Assembly (NCBI GenBank): GCA_006176705.1
Contig: QRFJ01001016.1
Location: 191,001 to 255,000 of the forward strand
DNA: 64,000 nt
Origin: Cocos nucifera
Taxonomy: Eukaryota > Streptophyta > Magnoliopsida > Arecales > Arecaceae
Direction of reading: 5' to 3'
A program made the translations under genes and the position numbers. Below are positions 60,784-64,000 of the stretch, in pieces. Under the pieces are notes generated by a model, which had not been told where the DNA came from, searched no databases, and saw nothing but the letters and a program-made list of their open reading frames with translations. Positions within the stretch are counted from its first letter, which is position 1. Each line of letters starts with the position of its first letter.

Positions 60784-61490
60784 AAAGTTGGGGGGCTATT
60801 GTTGGAAGATTTTTATGCCAGTTGAAGACATGATAATGTAGGCTGAATTGAAGATCATCGAAAGCTAAGGTCAAGATCCTATTTCAGGCCGAGCTTGTCA
60901 TCAAAAGATTGAGGCTAGGGTCCGAATTTAGGCTTATTAAAAGTCTTTAGAAGGCTAAGACCGATGTTATAATTCAGGCTAAACTTAAAGTCATCACAAT
61001 GCTGAAGTTTCCTACTCTCAGCTCCAAGTTGTTAATTTACGTAATCAAGAGACGGTCCTTCCCATATGCCATGAGGGGACAGCACCTGACATGATTCATG
61101 AGGATATTCTAATGGGCAAGCAAAATATCTCCAACAGCTTCCTGCTCTCTCATGATTAACAACCCATGACCCATCCTAACAAACTCTCATCAAACAAACT
61201 CCGAATCCTTCTATAAAAGAGGGATCTGAAGATACGCGAACTCTTGTTTCCTAAAAATGCTCATCTTCTTTCTTCTATGGAACGAAAAATTGATCTGAGT
61301 GTTGGAGGATCTTTGCAGGAGTCATCTCTGTCCAGATAAGCTGACCTCAAAGAGAGGAAAAATGGACAAAAAAAATAGGCTATCGTAAATGAGCTAAATG
61401 AATCCGTCAAGATCGTAATTGATCATTTTTTTTTATTGATGATTTTTTTTTTCCCTCGCGAGCCTGTGATGTTTCTAGTTTTGACCGTAG
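60784..61490 (+). repeat. 3' LTR of the LARD-like element with polypurine tract
   Basis: Polypurine tract AAAGTTGGGGGGCTAT (60784-60799), then the LTR from TGTTGGAAG at 60800. The first 256 bp match 52572-52828. A promoter-like TATAAAA is at 61212-61218. The end of the LTR is not marked by a visible target duplication; 61490 is an estimate. Confidence 0.8.
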
Positions 61491-62432
61491 TGGTCCAAAA
61501 ATGACGCATTGACCAATAATTTTTCCATAAGTTGGGTATTAGGTAGCCTGGACTATTCCTCTTGAGTACCAGAAGGGCCGGGTTATGATTTGGACCTCGA
61601 AGTGATGCATTCGCAAATCATGGAAGAGTACTACTTGAGCTTCTAGGCATGTGGGATGACTCGTTTCAGGGAGATTATTAATTGTAATAAAGAAAATTAC
61701 TGAAATCATTTGAAACTTTGAAACGAGCATGTAATATCCAAGATTAAATCAATCTTGGACCTAGAGTTGCTTGGATCTAGAAGTTCTGGAGCGCTGCTAC
61801 TTCCACGGTACCATTACCACCCAGTACTCTTCTTAATCAAACCCCTTACTAAAACCTCCTCTTCCTCTAGAAAGCATGCAGAAGTTGTTGTTTGGGTCTC
61901 AGCTAGATATACGCTAGGGTACGCAAAGCAACCTTGTAACAAAAAATATCCATTTGCACGAAGCCTATGCATTATTTTCCGAGAAAGAAAGTGTAAATCT
62001 GGTTTTTGACATCGCAGACGAGGTGTTTACCAAAAAAAAAAACACCACAGACGAGGTGAGTTGATCCATCTCTACCCTTGATGGCTCAAAAATAGAGGAA
62101 AAAATTTAACACGTTTTCAAAACTTTGGTTGGTAGAGGAAGCATTTTCCTTTGCACTCTTGGACCATTAGAAAACGACTGCTACTGGTCATGATAGCATC
62201 GTGCGGTCTATTGTATTATAAAGTAAATAAAAATGTCTGCCGTGCACTGCGCTCGAATTGGAATATTTTACAACAGAGCCGAACCGCGAGAGTTGCCGTC
62301 TTCTATAGTTGGTGCGGTTGAGTGAAAAATAATAAGAAAATCCTTCAAGTCCTTAACGAGCTGTGTCATAAAACATTGCCCTTGTTTGCATCTAATCACC
62401 CCCCTTCCCTTCCGATCCACTCCACCTCTCCA
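61491..62432. other. Upstream region of GDSL gene 2
   Basis: No coding region. A weak TATA candidate (TATTATAAAG, about 62214-62223) lies some 210 bp upstream of the ATG. The last 18 bases before the ATG (ATCCACTCCACCTCTCCA) match the leader of GDSL gene 1, showing that the duplication included the 5' UTR. Confidence 0.5.
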
Positions 62433-63040
62433 ATGGCCTCCTCCGGCAACAAATCCACCACCGCCAGTGTCTTCTGTAAAGCAATGATCTTGCTTCAACT
62501 CCCCCTCCTTGCCACTATCTTCCTCCTCCTAAAATCCAAACCGGCCACCAGCTGCTACAATTCCATCATCAGCTTCGGAGATTCCATCGCCGACACCGGG
62601 AACTATCTCGTCGCCTTGGGCGAGAAGGCAGGCCCAGTTGCCCGTCCTCCATATGGCAATACTTACTTCCGCCGCCCCACTGGCCGGTTCTCCGATGGGC
62701 GAGTAATCATTGACTTCATTGGTATGCGCTCCTCATCACTCCTCTCCTCTCTCGCCCCCAATTTTTATCCACGGAGCAATTAATCTTGGTTGGAATTGGC
62801 AAATTGTGATGGTGGGTGCAGCTGAGGCCATGGGGATGCCGCCCGTGCCTCCGTATCTTTCGAGAACTAGCAATCAGGACCTCCAGAATGGGGTAAATTT
62901 CGCGGTGGCCGGGGTTACGGCCCTCGACGGCGAATTCTTCAAGTCCAGGGGGATGGCTCTCACATGGCCCCAGTACTCGTTGGGTACGCAGATCCAGTGG
63001 TTCAAGAAATTGCTGCCTTCTTTCTGCTCCTCCAAATCAG
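62433..63040 (+). CDS. GDSL esterase/lipase, exons 1-2 (GDSL gene 2, runs off right edge)
   Basis: Exon 1 is 62433-62721 and exon 2 is 62822-63040. Together they give 169 residues, about the first 43% of the protein. A signal-peptide-like hydrophobic stretch lies at about 17-33 (AMILLQLPLLATIFLLL). Block I is ISFGDSIADTGN with the nucleophile Ser51; block II is NFAVAGVTAL. Exon 2 is 219 bp, the same as in GDSL gene 1, and the exon phases are the same. The intron after exon 2 starts GCAAGT, not GTAAGT, a GC-AG type donor; gene 1 has GTAAGC at the same place. Exons 3-5 with the GxND and DxxH blocks must lie beyond 64000, so integrity is unknown. The likely role is as gene 1, secreted ester hydrolase of unknown substrate. 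An upstream in-frame CTG/ATG-free extension is ignored because the conserved leader precedes the chosen ATG. Confidence 0.92.
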
Positions 63041-63747
63041 GCAAGTCTTCTCTTCTCCATGCTCTCTTTTGTTGGCTTGGTTCCCAAAAATTTGGATACT
63101 GTTGGGCATCTATTGAGAGTCTAAGGATACGAGATCAATTGATATCCCAATCATGCAAGTAGGTGATGCGGTTGAATGATTTATTGGAGGGTTATGCGTC
63201 CGTGAAAATGGGATTAGGGTCGGGAGTCTGAGAGTTTCTTTTTTTTTTTTTTTTTTTTTTTTTGGTAAAAAAAAGAGAAAAATTCTGAGAGTCTCCCTTC
63301 TTTCAACACGCCAATGGTCCAGTATACGGGATACCGCAAGCAATTTTCGGTGTCCACGCATCCGGTTGTGGTATCCAAGGGATATCCTGAATATATAATC
63401 ATAGATACAGCTAGCCTGATGACATTAATAGCTGAAAGACGAGCTACTAAATCCCTCGGATAAATAGCCGACATTTGATTGGTGCTTTCTTTCAAAAGAT
63501 AGGCTGCTACCACCCGGTAGTAGCCCAGTTGGAACGGGCTTTAGCCCTGCGCTCTACGCGTGGCTCGTTTACGGCCAAGAATGAAATTTAATGATTCTAT
63601 GGATGAATATGCCCACGAATGATGGAGAAGGGTTAACCACTAACATCCTGTAGGGGCTGTAGTGGGGGTTGCTACACCCGGTCTCCCTCTTTACTCTATT
63701 TTTTATACCCAAAAATAAAATAAAATAAAAAAGCTGCTTGATGCATC

Positions 63748-63778
<31 letters not shown>

Positions 63779-64000
63779 AAAGAGAGGCCACTTAATCCAG
63801 CCTGTTCTTTTATGAAACCGGCTCTTTGTTGGTGCCTTCCACACCTAAACGGTTCGAAGCATCACATGCACAGACAGGAGAGAGAGGGCCGCGTCAGTGG
63901 AGGGAGCCACCCAGTCGTTCATTTCTTAAAATTCACACCCATTAGTTCATTTCTTAAAATTCATGTAATGCCAGCTGGATTTACTGACAAATAAAATCGT
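63041..64000 (+). other. Intron 2 of GDSL gene 2 (partial)
   Basis: Holds a T run (63238-63261) and an A run of about 28 (63748-63775). The stretch 63510-63775, with TAGCCCAGTTGG near the start and a terminal A run, has a faint SINE-like look, but no convincing B box is at the right distance. No acceptor leading to a GDSL exon 3 occurs before the window ends. Confidence 0.6.

Larger units (their letters stand above)
52572..61490 (+). mobile_element. Large decayed LTR element without visible pol (LARD-like)
   Basis: 5' LTR start 52572-52828 (TATTGGGAGATTTTTATGCC) matches 3' LTR start 60800 (TGTTGGAAGATTTTTATGCC) for about 256 bp, then breaks off: the rest of the 5' LTR and the leader are deleted. 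Just before 60800 lies a polypurine tract (AAAGTTGGGGGGCTAT). Inside, in order: a gag-like plant transposon gene (about 52977-54825), a 57-bp palindromic array, AT-rich and GC-rich blocks that may be foreign, GA-rich low complexity, a 51-bp array and a 61-bp array. No reverse transcriptase, integrase or protease was seen. The outer right border is uncertain. Confidence 0.75.

Noticed and set aside
63510..63775. tRNA-derived SINE in GDSL gene 2 intron
   Set aside because: An A-box-like TAGCCCAGTTGG and a terminal A run exist, but no B box at the needed spacing and no target duplication could be shown.

Overview
This is a 64 kb piece of plant nuclear DNA. Its genes have introns, its intergenic space is AT-rich, and it carries plant-type LINE, Copia, Gypsy, CACTA and hAT-like elements. 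Codon use, gene families and the repeat style fit a monocot, most likely a palm such as oil, date or coconut palm. That assignment is inference, because no species marker was checked. There are three host genes, all on the + strand: (1) a complete seven-exon mitochondrial malate dehydrogenase gene (627-7365); (2) a complete five-exon secreted GDSL esterase/lipase gene (13892-22403) whose second intron is swollen to 6.9 kb; (3) the first two exons of a close GDSL paralogue (62433-63040) that runs off the right edge.

Layout. 1-179: 3' end of a LINE RNase H region. 500-7700: malate dehydrogenase gene with a TATA-like box. 7700-13890: intergenic, with AT-rich DNA, an (AT)n(GT)n microsatellite, a tandem duplication and a minus-strand LINE remnant. 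13892-22403: GDSL gene 1. Its intron 2 holds two tandem Hsp70-superfamily gene fragments and a broken minus-strand Gypsy element with one LTR, a primer-binding site, gag remnants and two tandem-repeat arrays. 22404-25812: AT-rich spacer and LINE remnants broken by a hAT-like element.

25813-48124 is one nested transposon block. A minus-strand Copia element (Copia 1, 25818-48119, target duplication GTTTT) sits in the 3' part of a LINE. It has itself been hit by a CACTA DNA transposon (27286-32639, target duplication AAT), by a second, plus-strand Copia element (Copia 2, about 32926-44756) and by a Gypsy LTR fragment (46334-46994). Copia 2 was then hit by a Gypsy-type solo LTR (38650-40453, target duplication AGTTT). 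At the CACTA and solo-LTR sites the interrupted host frame is in register across the insertion, which fixes the boundaries.

48125-62430: the LINE 3' tail, a small complete non-autonomous LTR element (48915-50568), an AT-only tract, then a large decayed LTR element (52572 to about 61490). The large element has a gag-like 'putative gypsy-type transposon' gene and several in-frame tandem arrays (57 bp and 51 bp periods), but no pol that I can see. After it come the promoter and first exons of GDSL gene 2.

The host genes are not a functional cluster. Malate dehydrogenase is a TCA-cycle housekeeping enzyme. The two GDSL genes are a tandem duplicate pair (matching 5' leaders, exon phases and exon-2 length) pushed apart by about 40 kb of transposons. 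No new defence or metabolic system is evident. The most unusual content is the layered transposon architecture, the captured or duplicated Hsp70-like fragments, the long hairpin inside the CACTA element, the in-frame palindromic arrays and a GC-AG intron.
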